Part shown: positions 1-7,052 of the stretch, in pieces
Position numbering within the stretch: the first letter of the stretch is position 1
Layout: each line of letters begins with the position of its first letter
The notes under the pieces: generated by a model
Seen by the model: only the letters and a program-made list of their open reading frames with translations
The model's database searches: none
What the model was told of the DNA's origin: nothing
Translations under genes and position numbers: made by a program
From: Saccharicrinis sp. UBA6048
GTDB lineage: Bacteria; Bacteroidota; Bacteroidia; Bacteroidales; Marinilabiliaceae
DNA: 12,098 nt
Direction: 5' to 3'
Assembly (NCBI GenBank): GCA_002429115.1
Contig: DIYS01000048.1
Span: 1-12,098 of the forward strand

Positions 1-56
1 TCAAAATTTCACGTCGAACTCAGGTTAATAGTTATAAACTATATTGCAGATAGCAC

Positions 57-90
57 AAACCGATGTAATTTTTGTAATTTGCATCGGTTT
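57..90 (+). terminator. Perfect 9-bp hairpin before msrC; terminator or operator
   Basis: AAACCGATG (57-65) is exactly complementary to CATCGGTTT (82-90), with a 16-base loop. The right arm runs into TTTTGTTTATT, so on the + strand it could terminate a gene lying left of the window. The loop also contains near matches to the Bacteroidota -7 box TAnnTTTG (TAATTTTTG at 66-74 and TAATTTG at 75-81, each one base off in spacing), and the msrC start lies 18 bases downstream. An operator overlapping the msrC promoter is therefore the alternative. Bases 1-56 hold too little to identify an upstream gene. Confidence 0.45.
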
Positions 91-107
91 TGTTTATTAT
101 AAGAAGT

Positions 108-569
108 ATGAAAGAAGCAAGTAAATTAAAGCGTTACGAAAGAATATACGATCAGATTAAAGACCTTATCAAAGCCACTGATAATCCTGCATCAAGGATG
201 GCTACTATAAATGCATTGTTGCACCATAAGTTTGACTATTACTATTGGACTGGTTTTTATGAACTAAAAGATGGAGAACTTCTTGTAGGTGCTTACCAGG
301 GGCCAGTTGCCTGCTTAAAACTAAAAAAGGATACCGGTGTCTGCTGGGCTGGGATTAACCGCAAAGAAACGGTGATAGTAGAAAACGTTCATGACTTTCC
401 GGGGCATATTGCGTGTTCATCTGCTTCGAACTCAGAAATAGTAGTGCCTGTTTTTAATCAGGAAAATGAAGTTGTGGCCGTATTGGATGTGGATTCAAAA
501 GATCTGAGTTCATTTGATGAATCCGATAAGGAAGGTTTGGAAAAGATTGTTTCGTTGATATATAGCTAA
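108..569 (+). CDS. msrC: Free methionine-(R)-sulfoxide reductase (GAF domain)
   Basis: A 153-residue single-GAF-domain protein that probably reduces free methionine-R-sulfoxide to methionine in the cytoplasm, using thioredoxin-type reductant, as part of oxidative-damage repair. Three cysteines, C69 (GPVAC), C79 (GVC) and C103 (HIAC), have spacings of 10 and 24. These are the same as C84, C94 and C118 of E. coli YebR/fRMsr, where they form the catalytic and resolving set. The segment YYYWTGFY near residues 44-51 and the C-terminal VLDVDS at 125-130 are also typical of the family. I chose the ATG at 108 over an in-frame TTG at 90, because the extra six residues add nothing and would overlap the upstream hairpin. 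It is separated from the pterin operon by 78 bases and probably transcribed alone. Many genomes label such genes only as GAF-domain protein. Confidence 0.85.
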   Translation: MKEASKLKRYERIYDQIKDLIKATDNPASRMATINALLHHKFDYYYWTGFYELKDGELLVGAYQGPVACLKLKKDTGVCWAGINRKETVIVENVHDFPGHIACSSASNSEIVVPVFNQENEVVAVLDVDSKDLSSFDESDKEGLEKIVSLIYS

Positions 570-647
570 GTACAGATACTTTATAAGTATTCAATGATGA
601 TTGTAAGTAGACCATAAACACTTTTGGTTTAATAAACTTCAGGTTTA

Positions 648-1367
648 ATGAATAAGAAAGCTTTGGTTACAGGAGGCGCCCGAAGAGTGGGACAGGGCAT
701 AGTAAAGCATCTGGCCGATAAAGGCTATGATGTTACTATTCATGTTAATCGAAGTGTTGAAAAAGGGAATCAATTCGTTTCTGACTTAAAGAAAACCTAT
801 CCGGATCAGCAATTCGATATTTTTAGTCATAATCTTGTTGACTGGAAAGAGCTTGAGGCTGTAATTACCGATAGATTTACCCAAAAAGGTATTCCTGATT
901 TGATAATCCACAATGCCAGCTATTACTTACAATCAGACTTTCAAAGTGCAGAATTAGATGCTGTGGAAGAAATGATGGCCATTCATGTGTATTCGCCAAT
1001 GGTAATTGACAAAGCGTTTAAGCGCTTGGGAGGAACTGGCAATATCATCACGATATTGGATTCTGCAATTACGGGTTATACTACCTCGCATGGACTTTAT
1101 TTACTTGCTAAAAAAACATTGGCAGAATACACTAAAATGGCTGCTAACGAATGGGCGCCGGATATACGCGTCAATGGAATTGCATTAGGTCCTGTTTTAC
1201 CCGTTGAGGGAAAGAGTGTAGAGCAATTTGATCAGGTGGTTAAATCATCACCAATGCGAAAAGAAGTAAAACAGGAATCCATTCATGCAAGCATCGATTA
1301 TATTATTAATAATGAGAATTTGACCGGCCAGATCCTCTTTTGCGACTCTGGTCAACATTTGAAGTAG
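648..1367 (+). CDS. folM: SDR pteridine reductase / dihydromonapterin reductase-like
   Basis: A 239-residue short-chain dehydrogenase/reductase, likely NADPH-dependent, that reduces a dihydropterin (probably dihydromonapterin) to the tetrahydro form in the cytoplasm. The N-terminal nucleotide motif is TGGARRVG (residues 8-15), the TGxxxRxG variant characteristic of pteridine reductases (PTR1/FolM) rather than the usual TGxxxGxG. NAS at 89-91 is the SDR NNAG-like motif. The active site has Y151 and K155 (YxxxK) and Asp138 thirteen residues before the Tyr. PTR1 (Asp181/Tyr194/Lys198) and FolM use Asp there instead of the common SDR Ser. It is the first gene of a three-gene pterin operon; the folX start lies 35 bases after its stop. 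A generic SDR is possible, but the Arg motif, the Asp and the neighbours all point the same way. Confidence 0.8.
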   Translation: MNKKALVTGGARRVGQGIVKHLADKGYDVTIHVNRSVEKGNQFVSDLKKTYPDQQFDIFSHNLVDWKELEAVITDRFTQKGIPDLIIHNASYYLQSDFQSAELDAVEEMMAIHVYSPMVIDKAFKRLGGTGNIITILDSAITGYTTSHGLYLLAKKTLAEYTKMAANEWAPDIRVNGIALGPVLPVEGKSVEQFDQVVKSSPMRKEVKQESIHASIDYIINNENLTGQILFCDSGQHLK

Positions 1368-1402
1368 TTAATCGTTTTATCCTTACCACCAAACATTACG
1401 CT

Positions 1403-1759
1403 ATGGGACGATTAAGGATAAAAAACCTGTTGTTGCGATCATACGTTGGATTTAATCCACATGAAATTGGGAAGCGTCAGGATCTGATGCTCAATATAAG
1501 CATTGACTACAAGTGTGGAAAAGAGGAGCTGAGTGATAACCCGGAAGATGCATTGGATTATCGAACAATTACTAAAGAGATTATTCAGAAAGTAGAGTCC
1601 TCAAAATTTAATTTGCTGGAAGCCTTGGCGCGTATGGTACTTGATCTTATAATGCAATACGATCGTGTGCAAGCAGCTGAGGTAGAAATAGATAAGCTAC
1701 ATGCCTTGCGGTTTTCAGAAAGTGTGTCAATAACTTTATCGGCTGTTAAAGATGAATGA
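1403..1759 (+). CDS. folX: Dihydroneopterin triphosphate 2'-epimerase (FolX type)
   Basis: A 118-residue member of the FolB/FolX tunnelling fold, which assembles into homo-oligomers in known members. The sequence resembles remembered E. coli FolX along its whole length: RIKNLLLRSYVGF at 5-17, ALDYRTITKEIIQ at 50-62 and EIDKLHALRFSESVS at 95-109 correspond to RIKNLRLRTFIGI, ALNYRTVTKNIIQ and EIDKLHALRYADSVS. FolX epimerises 7,8-dihydroneopterin triphosphate to dihydromonapterin triphosphate, feeding tetrahydromonapterin synthesis. Likely active-site residues are E21, Y53, E73 and K98. I chose the ATG at 1403, since the in-frame start at 1340 would overlap folM and add a tail without family similarity. 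The stop overlaps the start of folK by 8 bases, implying translational coupling. Dihydroneopterin aldolase (FolB) is the alternative call, but the C-terminal motif favours FolX. Confidence 0.85.
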   Translation: MGRLRIKNLLLRSYVGFNPHEIGKRQDLMLNISIDYKCGKEELSDNPEDALDYRTITKEIIQKVESSKFNLLEALARMVLDLIMQYDRVQAAEVEIDKLHALRFSESVSITLSAVKDE

Positions 1760-2129
1760 AGTAATAATTGGCATTGGATCTAACATTAATGCAGGCGTTC
1801 ATATTCCAAAAGCAATTCAGGCATTAGAAGAGTTGGGCGATGTTAGTGCGGTCTCAGAAATACTTATTACTAAACCAATAGGAATCACTGATCAGGAAGA
1901 TTTCTCAAATGGAGCTATTCTGCTCTCTACTGATCTCGAAAAAGCAGATTTAAATAAATCCTTAAAGCAAATTGAAGATGCCCTAGGGCGGGATCGTTCA
2001 CGACCAAAGTTTGGCCCGCGTGAAATTGATCTGGATATTGTGGTGTATAATAATAAAGTGGTAGATGACGACTATTATACGCGTGATTTTCTTCGAGCAT
2101 TGGTAGCTCAGGTTTGGGCAAAAAAATAG
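1752..2129 (+). CDS. folK: Short HPPK-like pyrophosphokinase
   Basis: A 125-residue protein of the 6-hydroxymethyl-7,8-dihydropterin pyrophosphokinase family, which transfers pyrophosphate from ATP to hydroxymethyl-dihydropterin in folate synthesis. Family marks are GIGSNINAG at 7-15, the threonine-proline region TKPIG at 40-44, FSNGA at 51-55, IEDALGRDRSR at 74-84 and the metal-binding GPREIDLDI at 88-96, with Asp93 and Asp95 matching the two Mg ligands (D95/D97) of E. coli HPPK. Usual length is about 155-165 residues. This one stops just after the segment equivalent to the RxF...PL helix and lacks the last 30 or so residues. No frameshifted remainder is visible before the hairpin at 2127-2154. 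It could be a genuine short paralogue dedicated to monapterin metabolism, or a degenerate copy. The name folK is provisional. Confidence 0.7.
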   Translation: MNEVIIGIGSNINAGVHIPKAIQALEELGDVSAVSEILITKPIGITDQEDFSNGAILLSTDLEKADLNKSLKQIEDALGRDRSRPKFGPREIDLDIVVYNNKVVDDDYYTRDFLRALVAQVWAKK

Positions 2130-2154
2130 AGCCGGCTCGCCAAAACCAGCTCTA
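2121..2154 (-). terminator. Rho-independent terminator for the barrel gene
   Basis: TAGAGCCGG (2127-2135) pairs with CCAGCTCTA (2146-2154) over a 10-base loop. Read on the - strand the one imperfect position becomes a G-U pair, so the 9-bp stem is complete, and it is followed by a run of at least six T (complement of 2121-2126). That polarity serves the - strand gene ending at 2204. On the + strand the stem has a C-A mismatch and no T-run. The structure includes the stop codon of folK. Confidence 0.75.
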
Positions 2155-2203
2155 CACCTTTATCACCATTATTAACCTAACCTTTGCTAGGTATGAAAAG
2201 AAA

Positions 2204-2962
2204 TTACAGTTTTATACTCTTACCAATGTTTAACCCGAAATACAACAGGTTGTCTTTATGGATGGTCGACTCCAATGTCCATTGATAATTGATTGATGGA
2301 CGCAAAGATACATGCTTCAAGTTGATACTACATGACAAATGTTGGGAAACGTAGGCCCATCCCGGATTAATTCCGTAACTAACAGCACCTCTATTGTTGC
2401 TAATCACTGTTTTAGCCTCAAAAGGTGTCTTTTTGATCGATTTGTTAAATTTAATTAAAAACTCATGGATGCCACCCGGACGAATACCAACATCGCGACC
2501 TACCTGGTGGTAATAATAGAAATCGTAACCAGCTGTAACTGTTAGTGGTGATTCACCTGAGAATTTGTATGGAAAGTGAACCCCGGCGTTGTATTTCATA
2601 CCCTGATAAAAATCCTGGTAATCTACATCGTTATTCACCGGTAGGTACCAATAGTTAACATACCAGTGGGCGTTGATATTCCAGTTTCTGTCTTTCACCA
2701 TGTTATGACTATCACTTACAATGATATCCCATTCATCCAGTGCCTTGAAACTACGATCATAAGGCAGACTAAACCAAGCCGAAATAGTTGGACCTTTACT
2801 AAATGAGTAATAAATACCCGGTTGAAAACAGGCCTGATCGGCACTTAAAGTACGTCCGTGAGCCAGGTAATTTGTTGTATTACCCCAATCAAAAGTCAAT
2901 GTGTTTTGTGCCGATAACGATAAGCTAATTAAACACAGCGCTACCAATACTAATTTTTTCAT
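2204..2962 (-). CDS. Secreted beta-barrel-like outer membrane protein, function unknown
   Basis: A 252-residue protein starting with a clear signal peptide (MKK, then the hydrophobic LVLVALCLISLSLS, likely cleaved after SAQ at about residue 19). The rest is rich in Tyr, Trp and Phe, with alternating hydrophobic residues and Gly/Asn/Asp turns, as in small outer-membrane beta-barrels. The early segment, HGRTLSADQACFQPGIYYSF at about 37-56, followed by an ISAWFS-type strand, recalls the TorF/Gcw_chp putative porin family (R-G-x-S ... QPG ... YS), and the C-terminus ends in an alternating strand, LNIGKSIKL. This family link is by eye only. I chose the ATG at 2962 because the 22 residues upstream in the open frame precede the signal peptide and overlap the promoter candidate. 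It is transcribed alone and diverges from the sensor kinase gene. Confidence 0.6.
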   Translation of the reverse strand: MKKLVLVALCLISLSLSAQNTLTFDWGNTTNYLAHGRTLSADQACFQPGIYYSFSKGPTISAWFSLPYDRSFKALDEWDIIVSDSHNMVKDRNWNINAHWYVNYWYLPVNNDVDYQDFYQGMKYNAGVHFPYKFSGESPLTVTAGYDFYYYHQVGRDVGIRPGGIHEFLIKFNKSIKKTPFEAKTVISNNRGAVSYGINPGWAYVSQHLSCSINLKHVSLRPSINYQWTLESTIHKDNLLYFGLNIGKSIKL

Positions 2963-2997
2963 GTATTCCCTATTACCTATATTTGATAAAATCGCGA

Positions 2998-3028
2998 CAA
3001 AAGTAGGTTGGCAATAAAAGTCAAACAA
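2998..3028 (-). promoter_or_regulatory. Bacteroidota-type promoter of the barrel gene
   Basis: On the - strand TACTTTTG (complement of 2998-3005) matches the Bacteroidota -7 consensus TAnnTTTG exactly. A TTG (complement of 3026-3028) lies 20 bases upstream of it, near the expected -33 distance; a TTTG at 3022-3025 is an alternative with a 16-base gap. The signal-peptide ATG at 2962 follows 35 bases after the -7 box. No equally good box is seen for the opposite gene; TACTTTTA at 3149-3156 on the + strand misses one base. Confidence 0.5.
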
Positions 3029-3087
3029 TGATTTTATCAGCCCGAAAACATGATATAAATCGCTGTGTTAAATAGTGTAAATGAAGT

Positions 3088-3111
3088 GATTAATATTATA
3101 TCTCATTAATC
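3088..3111. promoter_or_regulatory. Inverted repeat in the divergent promoter region
   Basis: GATTAAT (3088-3094) and ATTAATC (3105-3111) are perfect 7-base inverted copies separated by 10 bases. The dyad sits between the divergent barrel and sensor-kinase genes, where an operator would be expected. It is AT-rich, so chance occurrence is possible, and no regulator can be named. Confidence 0.3.
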
Positions 3112-3181
3112 TTTTACGGTGTAAGCTCTACTGTAATAAAAACTTTTATACTTTTAATCGTTAATCCAATGTTTATTGCTT

Positions 3182-5272
3182 ATGGATCGGATCCATTATC
3201 TGATTATAAAAATTCCAGTTTTACTCATATTGGCACTGCTTCCGTCAATAGTTATACATGCTCAAAATGAAACCCAGAAAGAGTTGCTGAAACAGCGTGA
3301 AAATGCCTCTAAGAAGGAGCTGGTTCAGATTGACAATAAACTATCGAAGTCGTATGTATATACCGATCCGCAAATGGCGATTAAATATGCGCAGCAGGCT
3401 TTGCAGTTAGCAATTCAAATAGACGATAAACGAGGTAAAGCAGAAGCATATAGCAATCTGGGGATGGGCTATTATTTTACCAATGATTATGAGCGATTAC
3501 GTGATAATTATCGTAAATCACTGTCTGAATATCGATTATTGGGCGATAATCAAAGCATCTCCAATCTTTCATCAACCTACTACCGCTTAAGTCAGTCGGA
3601 GAAAGCGCTAAAGAATTACAAGCGCTCGCTTAATCTATACATCAAGGAAAAAAACTGGGATAAGATTGCTGAGACTTACAGCAATATGGCGGATGTTTAT
3701 AAAACCATTGCGGATTACCAATTGGCTTTGTCCTATTATGAGAAAGCCCTTAAACTGGTGGAAGAAAGTGATACGGAGGAGGCGAAAAGTGAAGTGATTC
3801 GTTTGTTGGATCAGATCGGACAAATATGGTTCTTTGAAAAGGAATATGATTCAACTCTTATCTATTTTGAGCGAATGAAAGCTATGCTTGAAGACCGTGG
3901 TGATAAACGAAACATCTCCATACTACTCAGCAATATTGCCAATTCCTACTTTTTTAAGAACGATTTGGATGAGTCGTATCAAACCTACCAGGCGGCCTTA
4001 AAAATGCAAATCGAGCAAAACGATCATTGGGAAGCTTCCATGAGTCTGATGCGATTAGGTATGATCGAAGCGCGCAGAAATAAGCACTCAAAGGCAATTT
4101 CAAATTATAAGAAGAGCATACGACTGGCTGAAGTTGCTGAGGCCAACGATCTGCTCCGCGATAATTTTCTGGTACTTTCAGAGGCCTACGAGGCCTTAGG
4201 GAATTATAAAAAGGCCTATGAATATCGCATCATGTATTCAGATCTGTCTGAATCTATTGTGCTTGAAGAAAATGTCAGCAATTTTGTAGACGCCCTTGCA
4301 TTACAGGCTTTGGAGGAGAAGCAGCGTGAAAATGAAATTCTACAGACTAAGAACAAGAATTATCTGTTACAGCTCGACAAGCAAAACCTCGTTCGTTGGC
4401 GATTATCTTTTGGATTTGCGATTGTGATTATTTCCATTTTAGTTTTTATCATTTACTACCGATATTATTTAAAGCAACAAGAGAATAAAAATCTTGAACG
4501 TCGAATATCAGAAGCACTTACAAAGCAAGAAGAGCAACAGCAGATAATAATGCACCAAAGCAGCCTTACCTCTTTAGGGGAACTGGCTGCCGGAATTGCC
4601 CATGAAATCAACCAGCCGATTCAGAATATTTCTTTGTCGGCAGAAGGCATAAAGTATGAGTTGGCAGAAGAGGAGGGAGGCGATAAGGGCTACATTAAAA
4701 AATCAGTGGATGAGATTTTTGAGGATATTGTTAGAGTGCGTCAGATTGTTGATCATATCCGTATTTTCAGTAGTGGACAGAAAGATGAAGTGGAAGAAGA
4801 GTTTGATGTCAGCGAATGTGTCCGGGCGGCAACGTCAATGATAGGCAGTCAATATGCCAACCATCAGATAAGCCTGTCAATGAATCTCTCAGATGATTTG
4901 CCTTGCGTATTGGGTAATCCGCATCGGCTTGAACAGGTAATCCACAATCTGTTGTCGAATGCAAAAGATGCTGTTGAAGAGCGTAAGGCAACGGATTCAT
5001 CATTAAAGATGGCGATTGGTATTGAAACGTACTTTAAGGATGAGCATGTTTATTTAAAAATTAATGATAATGGCACCGGGATAGCTGCCGAAAGGAAGAC
5101 GGATATTTTTCTGCCTTTTGTTACCAGTAAGCAGCTGGGGAAAGGTACAGGACTAGGCCTGTCTATTTCTTATAGTCTGATAAAAGAAATGCGGGGTCGT
5201 ATCGAAGTTGAAAGCCAACCGGGTAAAGGAACGGCGATGGTCGTCATTTTGCCGCTGGCCGAAAATTGTTAG
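3182..5272 (+). CDS. TPR-containing membrane sensor histidine kinase
   Basis: A 696-residue inner-membrane sensor. An N-terminal signal sequence (hydrophobic about 8-24, likely cut after HAQ at 28) exports a tetratricopeptide region of about 7-8 repeats (roughly 51-360; clear units start near 86, 162, 245 and 285). A membrane segment at about 408-427 (FGFAIVIISILVFIIYY) leads to a coiled-coil at about 431-456. The cytoplasmic kinase has the H-box GIAHEINQP with phospho-His474, N-box HNLLSNAKDAVEE (588-600), G1 DNGTGIA (629-635), F-box FLPFVTS (643-649) and G2 GKGTGLGLS (653-661), all intact. The HEINQP-type H-box is usual for kinases that partner NtrC-family regulators, and such a regulator follows after 11 bases, so the two form an operon. 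The TPRs probably bind a periplasmic protein or peptide; the signal is unknown. I preferred the ATG at 3182 to the TTG two codons earlier. Confidence 0.9.
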   Translation: MDRIHYLIIKIPVLLILALLPSIVIHAQNETQKELLKQRENASKKELVQIDNKLSKSYVYTDPQMAIKYAQQALQLAIQIDDKRGKAEAYSNLGMGYYFTNDYERLRDNYRKSLSEYRLLGDNQSISNLSSTYYRLSQSEKALKNYKRSLNLYIKEKNWDKIAETYSNMADVYKTIADYQLALSYYEKALKLVEESDTEEAKSEVIRLLDQIGQIWFFEKEYDSTLIYFERMKAMLEDRGDKRNISILLSNIANSYFFKNDLDESYQTYQAALKMQIEQNDHWEASMSLMRLGMIEARRNKHSKAISNYKKSIRLAEVAEANDLLRDNFLVLSEAYEALGNYKKAYEYRIMYSDLSESIVLEENVSNFVDALALQALEEKQRENEILQTKNKNYLLQLDKQNLVRWRLSFGFAIVIISILVFIIYYRYYLKQQENKNLERRISEALTKQEEQQQIIMHQSSLTSLGELAAGIAHEINQPIQNISLSAEGIKYELAEEEGGDKGYIKKSVDEIFEDIVRVRQIVDHIRIFSSGQKDEVEEEFDVSECVRAATSMIGSQYANHQISLSMNLSDDLPCVLGNPHRLEQVIHNLLSNAKDAVEERKATDSSLKMAIGIETYFKDEHVYLKINDNGTGIAAERKTDIFLPFVTSKQLGKGTGLGLSISYSLIKEMRGRIEVESQPGKGTAMVVILPLAENC

Positions 5273-5283
5273 AAAATAGCTGA

Positions 5284-6669
5284 ATGGACGAACTAAAAGT
5301 ATTAATCCTTGATGATGAGTCAAGGATCACCGAAAAACTAAAATACCACCTTGAGAAACGAAAGTTTAAGGTGTTTACAGCAAATACACCCAATGAAGGC
5401 TTTGAGCTGTTGGAAAAGAAGCGGCCTGGCGTATTGATTTTGGACGTCATGTTGCCCGGGATGAATGGTCTGGACATTCTCGATAAGGTGAAGAAAGAAT
5501 ACCCCAACCTGGAAATCATCATGATCAGTGGTTATGGTGATATGGAGATGGTTATTCAGGCAATGCGCCAGGGAGCGTCTGATTTTATTCGCAAACCGTT
5601 TCAGATTATGGACATTCAACTGGCCATTGAGCGTACAGAGAAGTTTCTGCGAATGCAATCGAAACTTGAAGAAGCTGAAAACAGGGAAGTGCTGGTTTCG
5701 AAGGAACTGGAGAGCATGATTGAAAAAGATTTTGTTGGCGATAGCCCACAGATCAAGCGTGTTTTGCAAATGGCACTAAAAGCCGCCGAAGATGGTGATG
5801 TGAATGTATTGGTAACGGGAGAGAACGGAACGGGTAAAGAGATTATTTCGCGTATTATGCACTTTGGAAGCCCGCGTAAGAAGCAGGTATTTGCACCGGT
5901 TAATAGCTCGGCCATTCCTGAATCATTATTGGAAAGTGAATTTTTTGGTCATGTAAAGGGCGCATTTACCGATGCCCGCGAAGAGAAGAAAGGCTATTTT
6001 GAGCTGGCCAATAAAGGCACCTTGTTTCTGGATGAAATTGCTGATATGCCTTATGTGCTTCAGGCAAAATTATTGCGTGCCATCGAAGAAAACCGCATTA
6101 AACGGGTGGGAAGCAATAAAGAAATACCGGTGGATGTACGAATCATATCGGCCACCAATAAAAATATTGAAGAGTTAATCACAGAGCAAAAATTCCGTAT
6201 TGACTTATTCCATCGTATTAATACCATTGAAATAAACATACCACCTTTGCGAGAGCGCAAAGAGGATATTAAACCTCTATTACTGCATTTTGTGAATAGT
6301 ATTGCCAAAAAGAAAGGCAAGCAAGCCCCACAGATTAGTGAGGCATTAATTAAGAAACTCTATCAATACCATTTCCCCGGAAATGTGCGAGAGCTAAAGA
6401 ATATGGTGGAGCGCGCAATGATCCTTTCTGACAATGCAACCTTACTACCCGAGGATTTTCCGCTGCGAGGTGAGGGTGGATCAGTAAATGTAGCAGTTGA
6501 TACGAATGGCAACTTGAATATTGACAACCACGAAAAGCAATTGATCGAACAGGCGCTGAAGCAAACCGAATTTAACCAGACTAAAGCGTCGGTCTTATTA
6601 GGTATTAGTCGTGATGCACTAAAGCGAAAAATTAAGAAGTTTGGTATTGAAATTACAAAGGGGATTTAG
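5284..6669 (+). CDS. NtrC/AtoC-family sigma54-dependent response regulator
   Basis: A 461-residue cytoplasmic regulator with all three standard domains. The receiver (1-120) has acidic D10/D11, phospho-acceptor D54, S82 and K104 with KPF. The AAA+ domain (about 150-385) has Walker A GENGTGKE (179-186), Walker B TLFLDEIAD (246-254), the sensor/arginine region LFHRINTIEINIPPLRERKE (308-327) and HFPGNVREL (363-371). The C-terminal Fis-type helix-turn-helix is at about 430-455 (NQTKASVLLGISRDALKRKI). It should be phosphorylated by the upstream TPR kinase and activate RNA polymerase-sigma54 at enhancer-controlled promoters. The sigma54-contacting loop reads GAFTDA (226-231) instead of GAFTGA. No convincing -24/-12 promoter was found by eye in this window, so its targets are probably elsewhere. 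Confidence 0.93.
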   Translation: MDELKVLILDDESRITEKLKYHLEKRKFKVFTANTPNEGFELLEKKRPGVLILDVMLPGMNGLDILDKVKKEYPNLEIIMISGYGDMEMVIQAMRQGASDFIRKPFQIMDIQLAIERTEKFLRMQSKLEEAENREVLVSKELESMIEKDFVGDSPQIKRVLQMALKAAEDGDVNVLVTGENGTGKEIISRIMHFGSPRKKQVFAPVNSSAIPESLLESEFFGHVKGAFTDAREEKKGYFELANKGTLFLDEIADMPYVLQAKLLRAIEENRIKRVGSNKEIPVDVRIISATNKNIEELITEQKFRIDLFHRINTIEINIPPLRERKEDIKPLLLHFVNSIAKKKGKQAPQISEALIKKLYQYHFPGNVRELKNMVERAMILSDNATLLPEDFPLRGEGGSVNVAVDTNGNLNIDNHEKQLIEQALKQTEFNQTKASVLLGISRDALKRKIKKFGIEITKGI

Positions 6670-6740
6670 GTTTAGTGGGTGTTAGTATAATGTTATTAGG
6701 CAGTGGTTTAAATAGCCGCAGACTATAAATTAATTAAATC

Positions 6741-6804
6741 GAAGTTGCAAACTTCGCTTAGCGAGCAGATGTTTGTGAGGTGTTTAGTTCCAATCCGCTA
6801 AGCG
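6741..6804. repeat. REP-like inverted repeat element
   Basis: Two nested features are visible. GAAGTT-GCA-AACTTC (6741-6755) is a perfect 6-bp hairpin with a 3-base loop. Overlapping its last base, CGCTTAGCG (6755-6763) is exactly complementary to CGCTAAGCG (6796-6804) across 32 bases. Short GC-containing hairpins like this in an AT-rich gap are typical of dispersed extragenic palindromes or a MITE-like remnant. The copy number in the genome cannot be seen here. Confidence 0.45.
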
Positions 6805-6902
6805 TGTGTATTTCCTCAACTACCGCTTAAGTATTGATTAGTGCTTATCTATCTACTTCCTATCCTTATGAAGTATTTATTGATTACTTATAAGTGCATA
6901 AT

Positions 6903-6985
6903 ATATCAATTGATATTACCTAAAATGTCAGAAGATATAAGATATATATATCTAGTGCTATGTAAGTATATATCAGTTGATATAT
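6903..6985. repeat. Cluster of three AT-rich palindromes
   Basis: ATATCAATTGATAT (6903-6916) is a perfect 14-base palindrome. AGATATATATATCT (6940-6953) is a second. ATATATCA-GT-TGATATAT (6968-6985) has 8-base arms and shares the core TATCARTTGATA with the first; the centres of these two lie 67 bases apart. They could be paired binding sites for a dimeric DNA-binding protein, or simple AT-rich hairpins. Confidence 0.35.
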
Positions 6986-7052
6986 GCTATTGGTAATTAG
7001 CCATACTGACTATTGTATCTTATAGGCAATGACTATATAAGAGCGTGGTATC

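Noticed and set aside
1..56. Possible 3' end of an upstream + strand gene
   Set aside because: Three frames give different short tails and none has recognisable sequence; there is too little to call.
1927..2121. A 64-residue - strand frame inside folK
   Set aside because: It overlaps the conserved HPPK motifs in antisense and has no features of its own.
5338..5769. A 143-residue open frame antisense to the response regulator
   Set aside because: It lies wholly within a strongly supported gene on the other strand and shows no domain features, so it is a shadow.
3579..6833. The 13-base string CTACCGCTTAAGT occurs both in the kinase gene and in the 3' gap
   Set aside because: About one such coincidence is expected in 12 kb and the flanks do not match.
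6868..6996. A 42-codon + strand open frame (ATG to TAA) in the AT-rich gap
   Set aside because: It has no purine-rich ribosome site, is made mostly of Ile, Tyr, Leu and Lys codons dictated by AT repeats, and contains the palindromes. A chance frame is more likely.
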